DNA of 39,051 nt from Cyclospora cayetanensis (lineage: Eukaryota > Apicomplexa > Conoidasida > Eucoccidiorida > Eimeriidae). Shown here piece by piece: positions 11,770 to 23,192 of the stretch. The stretch spans positions 1-39,051 of the forward strand of contig NW_020312218.1 in NCBI RefSeq assembly GCF_002999335.1, in the 5' to 3' direction. Position numbers and translations under genes: made by a program. The notes below the pieces were generated by a model that was given only the letters and a program-made list of their open reading frames with translations, was not told the DNA's origin and ran no database searches. Position 1 is the first letter of the stretch, and each line of letters begins with the position of its first letter.

Positions 11770-12959
11770 GATCCTCTGACAATTGCTTGTTTTAGTAGAC
11801 CTAAAGTAATAACAGGCAACGCTGTGCATCCAGCGAAGGCGGCAGTGCCACGCAGATTATTCGCAGTCGCAGTAGCGAATCGGGTTCGGCACCGCTTTCC
11901 AATTTTCGTCGTACATGGCCATGCTTCTCAAGGAGGCACGCATGGCCAAGCGAACAAACTGGGCTTATGCTGTGCGTCAGCCATTTTACAGGCTTCAGCA
12001 TGCATGCGCATTACCGTTATTGGAACTCAAGGCAGATTTATTGTGGTCTGAAGAACACGGGGCAGCTAAAAGTGCGATCCAGTACGAGTATTTCTCGCGC
12101 ACAGCCTCCGTAGCGGTGCTGCAGAGGAGGTGACACACTGAGACAAGGCCAGCGCGAGACGGAGGGGGGACTAGGACCCTTTTTTGCTCGAGATGCTGCT
12201 CTGCAAAGTGGCTTTTTCTGCTGCCTCTGCCTACTTGAACCGGGGAGCTTGGTTTTTTTTTAAAAAGATGGACAGTAACAGGATGTGCATTAGAAGCGAA
12301 AACGCAATTTTTTACCGTGCTGATTCAGTGCTCCTGCTATTGTATTACTAAGGGTGTGCTTTTGGAAGGACTGAGAGCAGCGAGCTTGCAGTCAGTTGAT
12401 TCCACTGAAGGATCAACTGGGCTCTCTTGTTGAGGGCAGCCGAATGCAGACTGTAACGCCCCATCTTTGTTGTCCAAAGAAACGCACATACCTCCCGACT
12501 AGGGTACAAACTTGACAGAATACTCTAGAGTGTTTTCCAAAAGCACTCTCTCACTCACCTGTCCACGCCTTTGTAAGTCTTCGAAATAGGGGGAGAGCGA
12601 AAGCTAGGCTACGCATGGTTGAACCCTCGAAACATCCTGACCGTTCGTAGCTAGTTTCACATAACATCAAGTGCGCATACACATGGCGTCGTGTTATATT
12701 GAGCTTCCGTTCCTCTGCAATACATACGTCATATGAATAAACATGCCAGTTATTCGATTCTAAGTAATTCTTAGTTGAATGTTCAGGTGTAGTAGAAAGT
12801 GCTCAGGTGTTGGCCCTTTACACAAACGGTTGCCTCGTTTCCTTCCCATGTGTTTTTGGAGCTCATAACACTTGAAGCCAAGCTGCAGTGAGGCACCCCA
12901 GAGGCTGCGCTGCTTCAGTAGTATTGCTAGCGTTCAACAGCCTGGAGCTTCGTTCCCCA
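11770..12959. other. region without a confident gene
   Basis: Only short frames. The least bad is 11915-12133 plus (protein-like stretch NWAYAVRQPFYRLQ), with no splice context or family. 12130-12860 is A+T-richer with several stops in all frames, and no repeat array is visible. Confidence 0.4.
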
Positions 12960-13760
12960 CACTGGGCCAAAGCCCCACAAGTAGGCCCGGCTACTTTTTC
13001 CTGCAGGACTTTGGATACATGCGGCATAACAGTGCTGCTACTGGGTTGCTTACTCGTGGGCAGAGGAGGCGTCACATGTTGCATGCGCATCGAAGCACTC
13101 CTCCAAGGTTCTTTGTGAAGAGACCCTTCGCCAAAATCGTACTGAAACTCAATGCAGTATTTTTGTATGGCCCCAAGCATAGCTGTACAATTTTCCTTGC
13201 ACTATGTTCACTGGGTTCTGGGGGTTTAGAGAGGAAGGGTAGCTTGGATGTATATTGCAGCACCCTCTGGGTAAGCCAGGCATCCGCATGCAGTCGTATG
13301 CAGTAATCTAGCACACGGCATGGCGCGTCTCGTGCGCAGCCCATGCAGCTGCACAACGAGCACACTGTGAGTTCGAAACAAAACTATATTAGGTCCTGAC
13401 CTAAGTGCTAGCAAGACGTGGCATGTCTACGGGCTAATGTCTAAATGCGCAGCTTGCTGCGCACGCCGCCCACGCTGGTGAATGCGGAAATTTAAGGCAT
13501 CAGTCAAGAATGCAAAATATGCTTCGGACAAGACCCCAGTAGCGGCCATGAGCGTTGAGTTGCCAGAGCGAAGAGAGGCAGCTTAACCACAAAGGGCAGG
13601 AGTAAGGAAGGACCTTGCTGATGTGCAGTATGCCTCGTAATATGCTCGTGAATGGCTGCAGGATCAGCTTGCATGGCTTCCCATGAGCCATATTGCACAG
13701 AAGGACCAACGCAGATCGTACAGCCAGGATCAATAATGTGCCTTTTGACTCTGTTTTCGG
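12960..13760 (+). mobile_element. decayed Ty3/gypsy-type pol remnant (RNase H + distal integrase)
   Basis: The plus-strand conceptual translation near 13060-13180 reads EASHVACASKHSSK, then TETQCSIFV. This matches the RNase H block usually written HVIAYASR.LS.AE.NY..TE.E.LAVV. About 350 bp further, near 13498-13580, NAKYASDKTPVAAM matches the integrase block N...HSSTG.TPF. DLADVQYAS followed by YAREWLQDQL near 13615-13670 matches the A..LA...L..AQ segment that follows it. Frames are broken by stops (after DLADVQYAS, for example) and the catalytic integrase core is missing. No LTRs were identified. This is not a working element. Confidence 0.55.
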
Positions 13761-14422
13761 GCGCTTATGCAATGAAGCGTTGTTTCGCCGTTGCACGTTG
13801 ATGCCGTTGCAGGAGCGGTTGGAGGGGACGCTGGTGGGTTCCGTGGATCCATACACCTTTTAAGCGGTTGGACGTGGCCCGAATGTTTACATTTTACTAG
13901 GGAAGCGCTTCTTCCGGCGCTCAAATAAGGAAAAACAACGCTCTGTGGAAGGGCATCGCCATGTGTGGTACATTTACAGTCGCCACAGCGCGCTGGGCTG
14001 TCGGCAGCGCCTTGGGAGTGAGTGCAGACAGTTTGTGTATTTGTCTTTCTCTCTTCTCTCTCCGTACATTGATTTTGCATTAGTTTTGTTTTTGAAGCAT
14101 TATTTAGTTAAGGCATTCTCTGTCTAAGGCGGAGGTGTGGAGGCACCGCATGGCTCCATGAGCAGAGGACGAGCATTTGTTGCCACGCCAACTAGGGAGA
14201 CAGGCAGAACGTTGCTTTTCTTCCGGCCTTCTTATTCACCTGAAAACATATGTTTAACAGGCTTCTGGTCGAATAAGCTCCAGCGGTTGCGCCAGCCGCA
14301 GGCGGCGTTGCTGAGGCCCCTTCAGCGAGGAGGCCGCTTCGCACACTCCAAGTGGAAGCCTCCACAGACGGAGATCCGTCTGATAGGCTGCACACGTATA
14401 TTTTAAGCGCAAAAAGGCGGGG
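13761..14422. other. upstream flank of the small membrane-protein gene
   Basis: No supported gene; only overlapping short frames on both strands. It probably holds the 5' UTR and promoter of the gene starting at 14423/14447. No recognisable promoter element was seen. Confidence 0.35.
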
Positions 14423-15153
14423 ATGGGATGGAGGGGGATCCCGGGGATGCAGCAGCAGCAGCCGCTGGCGACGAAGGCGCTACTGCTTGTGGCCCTGGCC
14501 TTGTTGGCAGTGCTCAGTGCTGCCTCGCCAGCTCAAGCTATCAGCAACAAGCCGCTACAGCCACATGCAGTGAAGCACTCTGACAATATCCCTTCAGTGC
14601 GCCACAGCAGCAGCGGCGGAATGCCGCTTGCCATGGCGTCGTTTCTGCAACAACAGCAGCATCCGAACACATCAGATAGGAAAGCAGTGGCAGCAACAGA
14701 CGCAACAGCTCGACCCCCTGCCCCCTTTGAAGCAGGTGACGCGCCAGCCTTCCTGCAGTACGGTAAGCCCTCAGCTCATGCAGTGCTTACCCACTGTATA
14801 TCGATTCTTCCCTTGCACTCGGTACCTTTGGTCGGGAGGCAAGCCCCTCTGTTCCTCACACCCATGCATTGAAACAGAATTAGTGCTCCACGTTGCAAAA
14901 GAGGCCCTAATAGCTGCCTCGAATGCCCGTGTTGGTTCAGCTGGCTGTCTCTTGAAACCCATCGACCTCCGATGTATTTGTTTGTCTCTCTGTCCTGCCA
15001 GGCCCCTGGGCCTTGCCTGAGTCTCGACATACCCGGGGGATGTTCAACTGGTATACCAATCCATATACATTCGTCCTTTTCGGAGGCATGGCTGGAGCCT
15101 TCATCGGTCTTGGCGTGTGGTGTATAGTGGCCTCCTACACTCACAAAACGTAG
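14423..15153 (+). CDS. small secreted/type I single-pass membrane protein, unrecognised
   Basis: Two exons: 14423 (or ATG 14447)-14762 and 15002-15153. The donor CG|GTAAGC and the acceptor CCTGCCAG|GC join in phase 1. The product is 163 residues from the first ATG or 155 from the second. The second start is preferred because a classic signal peptide follows at once: MQQQQPLATKALLLVALALL with an Ala-rich cleavage region ending SPAQA. The middle is polar and disordered with a short Gln run. Exon 2 ends with a conserved-looking WYTNPYTFVLFGGMAGAF, one hydrophobic helix, and a short basic tail YTHKT. Topology suggests the lumen or cell exterior with a very short cytosolic tail. No family was recognised. 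An AATAAA lies 56 bp after the stop (15209-15214). Confidence 0.62.
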
Positions 15154-15440
15154 AGCCTGCATACATTTCTCTGCCGCTGCTGCTGCTGGAGTGCACAAAT
15201 GAGGGCCTAATAAAGGCAGCTGCTGAACCACCATGTAAACACCATGAGTGGCAGAAAACGCCGCTGCCCCAGCAGATGTTACTGAGTACCGTACTGAATG
15301 CAGCACTACCCTATCAACAAGACTGGCAACGACGGTAGGAGTAGCAGCAGTTGCAGCTACACCGCGCGTTTACCCAGGTTTAACGCGTCTACCGTGGCAG
15401 ACCACGAGCATTAGTTGCCATGTCTGCGAGTACGGGGAAT
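15154..15440. other. 3' flank of the small membrane-protein gene
   Basis: No supported gene. It contains AATAAA at 15209-15214, a possible polyadenylation motif, although such motifs are weakly conserved in coccidia. Confidence 0.35.
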
Positions 15441-15660
15441 ATGCATGCACCTTGCGAATTCCGTGTTGTTTGAGATACATCATTCACGTATCCGTCCTTG
15501 TTCAAGTGTACGTACGAGAGGGTATGCATGCACCTTGCGAATTCCGTGTTGTTTGAGAGTCACCTATTCACGTATACGTCCTTGTTCAAGTGTACGTACG
15601 AGAGGGTATGCATGCACATCGCGAATTCGGTGTTTTTTTGAGACACCTAATAATGTATCC
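15441..15660 (+). repeat. 83/84-bp tandem repeat, about 2.6 copies
   Basis: The block ATGCATGCAC...GCGAATTC recurs at 15441, 15524 and 15608 (spacings 83 and 84). CGTATCCGTCCTTGTTCAAG and its near-copy, plus GTACGTACGAGAG, lie between. The third copy has diverged (ATCGCGAATTCGG) and decays after a T run. No gene context. Confidence 0.85.
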
Positions 15661-16022
15661 ATCAATCTTGAAGAGTACATATAACGAATACTGGGTGCGC
15701 ACTCTATTTGTTACGTGTACACGCCTGGTTCTCCGGCTAAGGCACAGCCGCTGGCCATTGCTTGTACTTGGGATTTGGCAAAGCACCGATGAACTCTGAG
15801 ACGCGCTTGCTCCGCTTCGCGACAGCAGAGTGAAGCCAACGCTCGGCCCTTGCGTTGGAGGCCCGCAGAGCCTCACACGGCAAAACGGGTGTAAATGTTT
15901 TTAATTCAAACCAGTTAGCCAAGCCTAGAGAAGTAGACTCCCGTCTACCAAGCTAGCCAGCAAGAGGGATCGCATGGGGTAAGCCTAGAGAATATTAGCC
16001 CCGTAGTTTGGTGGCTGTTCTG
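15661..16022. other. gap between the tandem repeat and the HECT gene 3' end
   Basis: No gene seen. AAGCCTAGAGAA is repeated at about 15931 and 15981. The region probably contains the HECT gene 3' UTR, which is read leftward. Confidence 0.35.
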
Positions 16023-16418
16023 CTAGGACAGTGTAAAGGCGCCTTGCCCCTCAGCCAAGGCTAGCAGGAGCCTTTCTTTTAGGATTTGTTTGGAGGAGTA
16101 GTCCGGCAGCTTGATGTAATTGCTGCAGGTCATAACGCTAGGCAGCAAGCCGTCGCTGCCTCCGCTTCCAGACGTCGGCAGCTTCCTTACCACCTTCATA
16201 AGCGGTCTGAAACACCGAATCGCAGGGCAACCACGCATGTACCTTTTCTCTGTTCACTTGCTCGCAAGTTCAAGTAGGCTAGTAGCTACCTCCGCCCCTC
16301 TCAGTGAGAGAGAGAAACCAATAGCTTAAAAGCCGCCTGTCTGTTGAAGAGGGCCACGACACTGGGCTTCCTCGTGCAATTGCATAGAAAAAACACTTTT
16401 GGATACAAATATATGTAT

Positions 16419-16450
<32 letters not shown>

Positions 16451-17033
16451 GTATATAAAGGAGCGGGCGCTGAGATGCTACAGCGTGCGAAACAGGAACG
16501 AACCTAAAGCCAGCGAAGCCCCCTGCAGGAAGGATGGTCGAACCGGTAACAAACTTGAGAAAAGCCGCACGCTGCACCGAATTAAATTCGACGAGGACCT
16601 CCAGAAAGTGGCCGTACACTACACTCGACGTTGTGAACCTTGAGAAAAAACAAAACCCCAGATCACACACAGGACACGTGGAGGGGGGGGGGGGGGGCAC
16701 ACTGACCGCATCAGGCTTACACCATTATCCAGCAGATAACATACAGCAATTTTACAGGACGAATAACAACACCATGAAGCGCCGCAAGCACCAACACGGC
16801 CCAAATGCCTTTCTGCACATGAAGCTGCGGCCAAGTAGGAATGCAGCAAACCTTGCCCTTCTCTGCCTCCGTTACAGTTTCTGCCTGCCTATCTCTACTT
16901 ATTTGAGCTTTGTAGGCTAAGTTGGTTGCTCTCATGACGTGATATGATAGTAACTGACACCCGATCCTCTAGGGCTATATCATCTGTCTGCCTCCTCCTG
17001 CTGCCAAGGGTACTGCCCGCTTTCTTTCAACTC

Positions 17034-17067
<34 letters not shown>

Positions 17068-20000
17068 CGTCTGTCTCTCTCTCTCTCTCTCTCTGCTTAT
17101 GCCACTCCGTTTTCCTCTTCCATGCATGCACGCATGCATGCACGTTCAGCTTACCCGTGATCCGGTGCAATGTGTGCCCGGAGGTGTGCGAGGGTCCAGT
17201 AGTGGTCTTGCCGAGTTCGCTCTCTATCTCCAAACAACACTGAGGAAACTTCTAGAGGCAGCAGTGGAGAAAGGGCGGAGAGGGGGCAAAAAGATCCAAA
17301 GCCCAAGCGAAAAGCAGAAGCCTTCAGCACAAAGCGAGCCACACGGTGCTTTACAAAAACTGCTCGCCGATGGCATTTCGCCTTATGTATACATGCACAC
17401 ACGCGCAAATCTACACAGCCGTCAGCACACAGACACATTTTCTACTCCCATGCACACATAAACACACATATACATATACATACACATATATATACACATA
17501 TACACATATATACATATACACACATATATACATATACACATATGCATATACACAGATATATACACATAAACACACACATATACATATACATACACATATA
17601 CACACATATATACATATACACACATATACACATATACACACATGTATACATATACACAAACATATATATATACAAGCATATATACGCACAGCTACCTACA
17701 TTGGTACAACATCATTCGAGACACCTGCATCACCAGATGTACAGATGGTTGTGTATGAATGCACATACCTCAGATACCGACAGAAGACTCAGTATAAACG
17801 CCCTCACCAACGTAATTCCTCACCAATACTGGACGAAATGCACACACGTATACCCACGCCAGAGTGAATGCACTCATCGACGTGCAGACGCACACCCAAG
17901 GCCGCATTCACACACTGGGGCTTCCTGCTGGCTACGGCCTCCCCAACGCAGATACGGACAGACCATCGTGCATGCATCCCAAAAAACACAGGCACCTCTT
18001 TTAGAAGAAAGGCATGCACAGGAAAGCGCGCTGCAGACTTGTGCTGTACCTGTAGAAAGATGCCCTCGAAGAGTAAGACGAAGGCAAGGCGTTGAATGAA
18101 AAAGTCTAGCGAAGCATTACGGACCAGCACATCCCCGCAACCAGCAAGAAGGGGGCCTCCTCCAGCGTCTGCAACAGCAGCAGCAGCGCCAGCAGCAGGA
18201 AATGTAAGGGAGCAAGCCGTTCCTCCTGGCTGTTTCCCCGTGGAAGAAGCCGAAAAGAGTGCGCCTAAATATGCATGTCATTATGTATGTATTATCTATG
18301 TAGATATATTGTATATGTCTATTATATATGCATGCTATGTGCATGCATATCTATTTACAAGCACTGGGGGGCTAATCGATCGTCTGCGCAAAGTACAACC
18401 AAGTGCGCTGAATCATTCCGGGTGGGTTGCCCGTTCTCCGCTCATGGGGGGCGTTTCGTGGGAAGGTTTCTCAGACACCTACGAGGGAGGACAAAAAAGC
18501 ACGATAAATCCGCCACTTCGAAGCCTGCAGCTCTGTGCTGCATCATCTTCTGCAGCGACTTGGCAAGGGCCTCGTCTACTGCTGCGACGGCGGAGATAGC
18601 GGCGATCGTCGAACCGCATCTGCAGACACCTAACCGCAACGCTGCTGCTTCTTGCGCTCCCGTAGCTACGTCGGCTTCTGCTTTCGTAAGGGGCCGCATG
18701 CAGCTGCAAGGCCTAAGGCGTTCCTGTTGCAGGAGTGGACGCGCTACAGCTTCCCAGAAGAGCGCATGCAGACCCGTGTCGGTGGTGCTGCTGCGGCCGT
18801 CTAGGAGGACCTTTGCTGCCAGCTGCCCCAGAAGGCGGAAATGCTTGAACAGCTCGCGTTCCAAATCCCCCCAGCCTGCACTCGCCGCCGCCTCTGCAGC
18901 CACCGCGTCTTGATGCGGGGAGAAGTTGCCGCTGTTGCTCCTGCTGAGGGAGCCCCCATCCTCTTCCATGTTCTCCGCTTCTCCAGGAGGGGAGGCTACG
19001 CTGCCCGCTAGCCGAGTGCTTGCCCTACTGGAGCGCTGCTGCTGCTGAGACTGCTGCATCATCAGAGGAGAAACACGGGGGCGACGAACCATCTCTACTG
19101 GAATAAGCGAAAGGTCGGTGATATAGGCTCGCGGAAACAAACCCCCACTGCTGCTGCAGCTAACAAAGAGCTCCGGATCTTTATGCGTCAGCACGGACTC
19201 CAAAACCTATGAGGGCAGCAGAAAAACAGCGATCCAGCAAGGAGGGATCTTGGCGGAAGCAGCGAGGCCCCCTTCCCCTCCAAACGCTTGTTTCGCAGCG
19301 CGACGCATGCATGCAGCGGCTCTAAATTCTCTAATGTCACGATTTTCTACCTCAGTGCCCCAAACACCTCGAACCCTAAAAAAGCCCTCAGTCGCAAATC
19401 CAGCCAAACCTCAGCGTAAAATTCGTTGGTAGGACCAAGACCAACTCCTTCTTCCCCCGCAAACTCAACCTCCAAAAGAGGCTGCTCCTCCACGCTACGG
19501 CTGCTAGCCAACAAGTGATCCATCACCTACAGCCGCAAAGGCAGGAAGCGTCCCCCCACTCACAAAGCTCCCACAAGCTGAATACTCGTGAAAACAACGT
19601 TCGCTGAGGCTCAACCACCACGGGCTACCAGCAAGGCAACAAGACTCAGAGAAAGGACTTCGCCACTCAGCATAGATGCTCCGCCTTTGAGGAGCCCGTG
19701 CATGTAATTTTTACTTTGGCAGCGCTTTCAGTAAGGTGGGAACGCGGCATTTTAACCTTCGTCCGAGGTAATGAAGCGCCCTGCACACCCAGAAACACAA
19801 ATGCAAAAACGACCCTTATATATGTATATGTGGGTGTGTGTGTATGTATGATGTGTATGAATGTATGTAGGTATGCATGCATGTGTGAATGTATGTATAT
19901 GGATGTATATAGGTGTATGCATGTATGGATCTATGTATGCTTGCGTATATATATGTACATGCATGTATACATGTATATGTGTGTATGCATGTATACGCAC

Positions 20001-21822
20001 ATATATGTATGTGTATATATATGTATGAATATATGTATATATGTGTATGTATGTAGACACCTATATGCATGTGCGTCTGTGTGCATAAAATGTTATGTCT
20101 GTCTGTGTGTGTATCTGCCCTTCCCAGTGTGTGCTACAGCCAACTATGCAGGCCCTGCAGCGAGTCGCGCCGATGCGGTGCTGCCTCTATGTGATCTTAC
20201 TCCTTCCAAGTCTGCTAGTATTTCCTGCTCTCTTCTGCTGCTGCTGCCGCCAGATGCAGCGCCTTGCAGCTGTAGCGCTGGCCTCAGTCGCTGCAGTAGC
20301 AGAGCCTTGCTGCTGCTTATTCCAGCCGCTGGCAGGTGCAACAGAGGCTGTGCAGCACTGGTGTTATTGCCGCCTTGGCGCTGCCCTAGCAAAAGCTCAG
20401 CTGCCTCTTTCAGCCTGACGCGATAGATGTGCTGTCCTCGCAGGCTGCCCAGCTGCTGCTGTAGCAGCAGCAAGACGCGGAGCTGCAGCGGGAAGAGGAA
20501 GGGGCATGAAAACATCAGCCTCTTGAGCCAGAAAGGGGTCCTGCTGCTGCTGGTAACGGCAGTCACAGGATCTGCCAAGACAGCCCCAGCCTTTGTAGCA
20601 ACGCTGCTCCAACACGCGATATCTGCTGCTGCTGCTGCAGTTGCCGCTGCAGTTGCTGCTGCAGTTGCTGCATCTGCATCCACTCTGGGGTAGCCACCGC
20701 TGTAGCTGCAAAGACCTAAAGGATGCGCGGAGAGGCTACGAGCTGAGGCTGCAGCTCTGAAGAGAGTCGCTGCTGCCGCTTCCTTCGTGTCCTCTGGTGA
20801 CTGCTCCGTGCTTCCACCGCTGCAGCAACTGCTGGCGATGCAGGCGTATGCGCGCAGAGTCGGCAAGTGCTGAAGAAGGTTGTGCAAGTACAGCAGCAAG
20901 ATAACAAAAGGCGCCGCTTCTGCCGCTGCCCCGCTGAAGACGCTTGGCAACACCAGATTTCCACCCGCTGCAGCAGGCACGGCAGCAGAAGGCGAAGCAC
21001 TTGCTGCCGGAAGGCTTGCAGCAGAGGCCTTTGCCCCAACTGCAGCCTCGACACTCAATTCACTCCCGCAGCCAGTGCAGCGAAAGCTGCTATTGCCATC
21101 GAGGCAGCGGGAGACAGAGACGGTCGCAGAAGGCAGCCCGTAGAAAAGAGGCGCTGCCTCGTCAGAAGCGGCTTGCAGCAACAAGTCTTTGCGATGCCAG
21201 CTGTTGCACTCCCCGAAGAGGTACCTCGCAGATGACGCAGTCTCTAGATATGCTCGCGATACACACCAGCACGCCAGGTCCTCCAATGCGTGCTGCTGCT
21301 CGGGGTGATCTTGAGGTTGCTCCAAGAGCTGCTGCTCACTCTGACTGCACGGATCAGACAGCAACGATTCTTGCTGCTGCTGCTGCAGCTGCTGCAGCAA
21401 GCGCTCTGCAGCCAAAGCTGGATGCACAACCGAAGCAACAAGCGGCGAGTTTCGCGCAAGTCGAAGGCCTTCTAGATCAGGAGAGGAGGAGGCAGTGGTG
21501 CTGCTGCTGCCGCCAGGGATGCTGCTGCTGCTTTTCAGAACTGCAGGCAGCACCCTGTAATCGATGGTGTGCGCTACCTCCCAGAGGGAGTTGTTACTGC
21601 GTGGCGTCTCAACTTCCTGTTTTTCTGCCGCTTTCGCTCCGCCCTTTGAATGGCTCCCAGTCCCGAGACTTTCCTCAGTCATAATGCACAGACGTCCACT
21701 CATATCCACCTCTAAGAGGTCGTCGCCGCTGCCGCCTTTGTTTTCTGGATAAGCACGCGCTGCAGGGGCAGAAGCGAATACACGGGGAACAGCAAGTTCC
21801 TCCTCAGAGACACCCGCAGCGG

Positions 21823-21867
<45 letters not shown>

Positions 21868-22262
21868 GGCCACTGCTGCTGCTGCTGCTGCTGCCGGAGC
21901 CGTTGCTCCTGCCTAGCAACGCCTCGCCGTGCCTGCGCTGTCTCAGACTATTGCTGCTACTTGGGAGGAAGTCTGCCAGCAGCGTGGTCGAGAGCAGCAT
22001 TTCGAACGTGTTGCCGCCCCTCTCAAGCATCTGCTGCAAGCGGCGGTGTGTCGTGCTAGCAGTTGCAGAGGAATACCACCCACCACTGCCACCGATTCGC
22101 GCGCTGCTGCTTCTAGGGAGAGCCACACAGCCTTCATACAATGCGAGGGCCTCTATAAGGGGCATCTGTGACGGCACAGGCACGGAGCGAATGTACAGCT
22201 GAATGGCATCCACACTGGATGCCGTACAAACACTACCGCCCCTAAGGGGGGTAGTGTTTGTG

Positions 22263-22307
<45 letters not shown>

Positions 22308-23155
22308 ATAGTCCTGTTGCTGTTGTTGCTGCTACCGCTGCTGCTGTTTGGTCTCTCGCCACTTGATAATAAGCCTTCTTGTTGCTGTGGAATGTCTTGC
22401 GACTCCAAGCCAACGTCTTCAGCAAGCTCTGTCTCGGCTGCAGCCGGAGGACGTTCTGCCGAATGACTTGCTGCATCATTATCATCCCTCAGCAAGGATT
22501 CTTCCTGTACTACCGTGGCTGTATTCGCTTCCCCCTCGTCTTCGCTGCTGCCGCTGCTGGTGCTGCTGCTGCAGCTGCTGCTGTGGCTGTGGCTGCTGTC
22601 TCCAAGGTCTGCCCCCTCAAAGATCAAGGCAGCGCCCTCATCGTCGCTGCTGGTGCTTCCACTGCTGCTAACGATTTCCTCATCGCTAACGACGCTACCC
22701 CTCAATCCGCGCATGCCGTCTGCCGCTCGCCTGCCTGCGACACGCATCATGGCTAGACACAGCAGAACGAAAAAGCGAACTGGCAACAAAAGCGAACAAA
22801 GAAGGAAAAAATAGGCGTAACAGCTACATAAAAAAGCTCCAGGAATTGCAGTTCAAGTACCTGTCCTGAGGTGGGTGTCAATATCCATCAAGTCGTTGCC
22901 GGCTGAAGGGTCTTCTTCTTCCTCCTCCTCATTTTGCTGTCGCTGCTCTTGCTCCTGCTTTTGTCGCTGCTCTTGCTCCTGCTCCTGTCTCTGCTCTTGC
23001 TCCTGCTCCTGTCTCTGCTCTTGCTCCTGTCTCTGCTCCTGATCTCCTGAAGCAGATGCCTCCCTGCCTTCACGTCTTCGGGGGGTCCCCCACCCTCCCT
23101 GCCGCCTAAGGGAAGCTCCTCCCGCGCTTCCGCTGCTTTCAGTTTCGTCCTGCTT

Positions 23156-23192
<37 letters not shown>

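Noticed and set aside
15441..15660. CRISPR-like array
   Set aside because: Only about 2.6 copies of a contiguous 83/84-bp unit with no unique spacers, in a eukaryotic context.
17411..17867. His/Thr/Tyr-rich proteins on both strands
   Set aside because: Pure ACATAT microsatellite inside HECT intron 14.
19372..19382. Telomere-like AACCCTAAAA
   Set aside because: A single occurrence in the HECT intron between exons 12 and 13; no array.
20867..21684. Plus-strand ORFs up to 246 codons opposite the HECT gene
   Set aside because: Antisense to exon 11, with no family likeness or splice context; explained by CAG/CTG composition.
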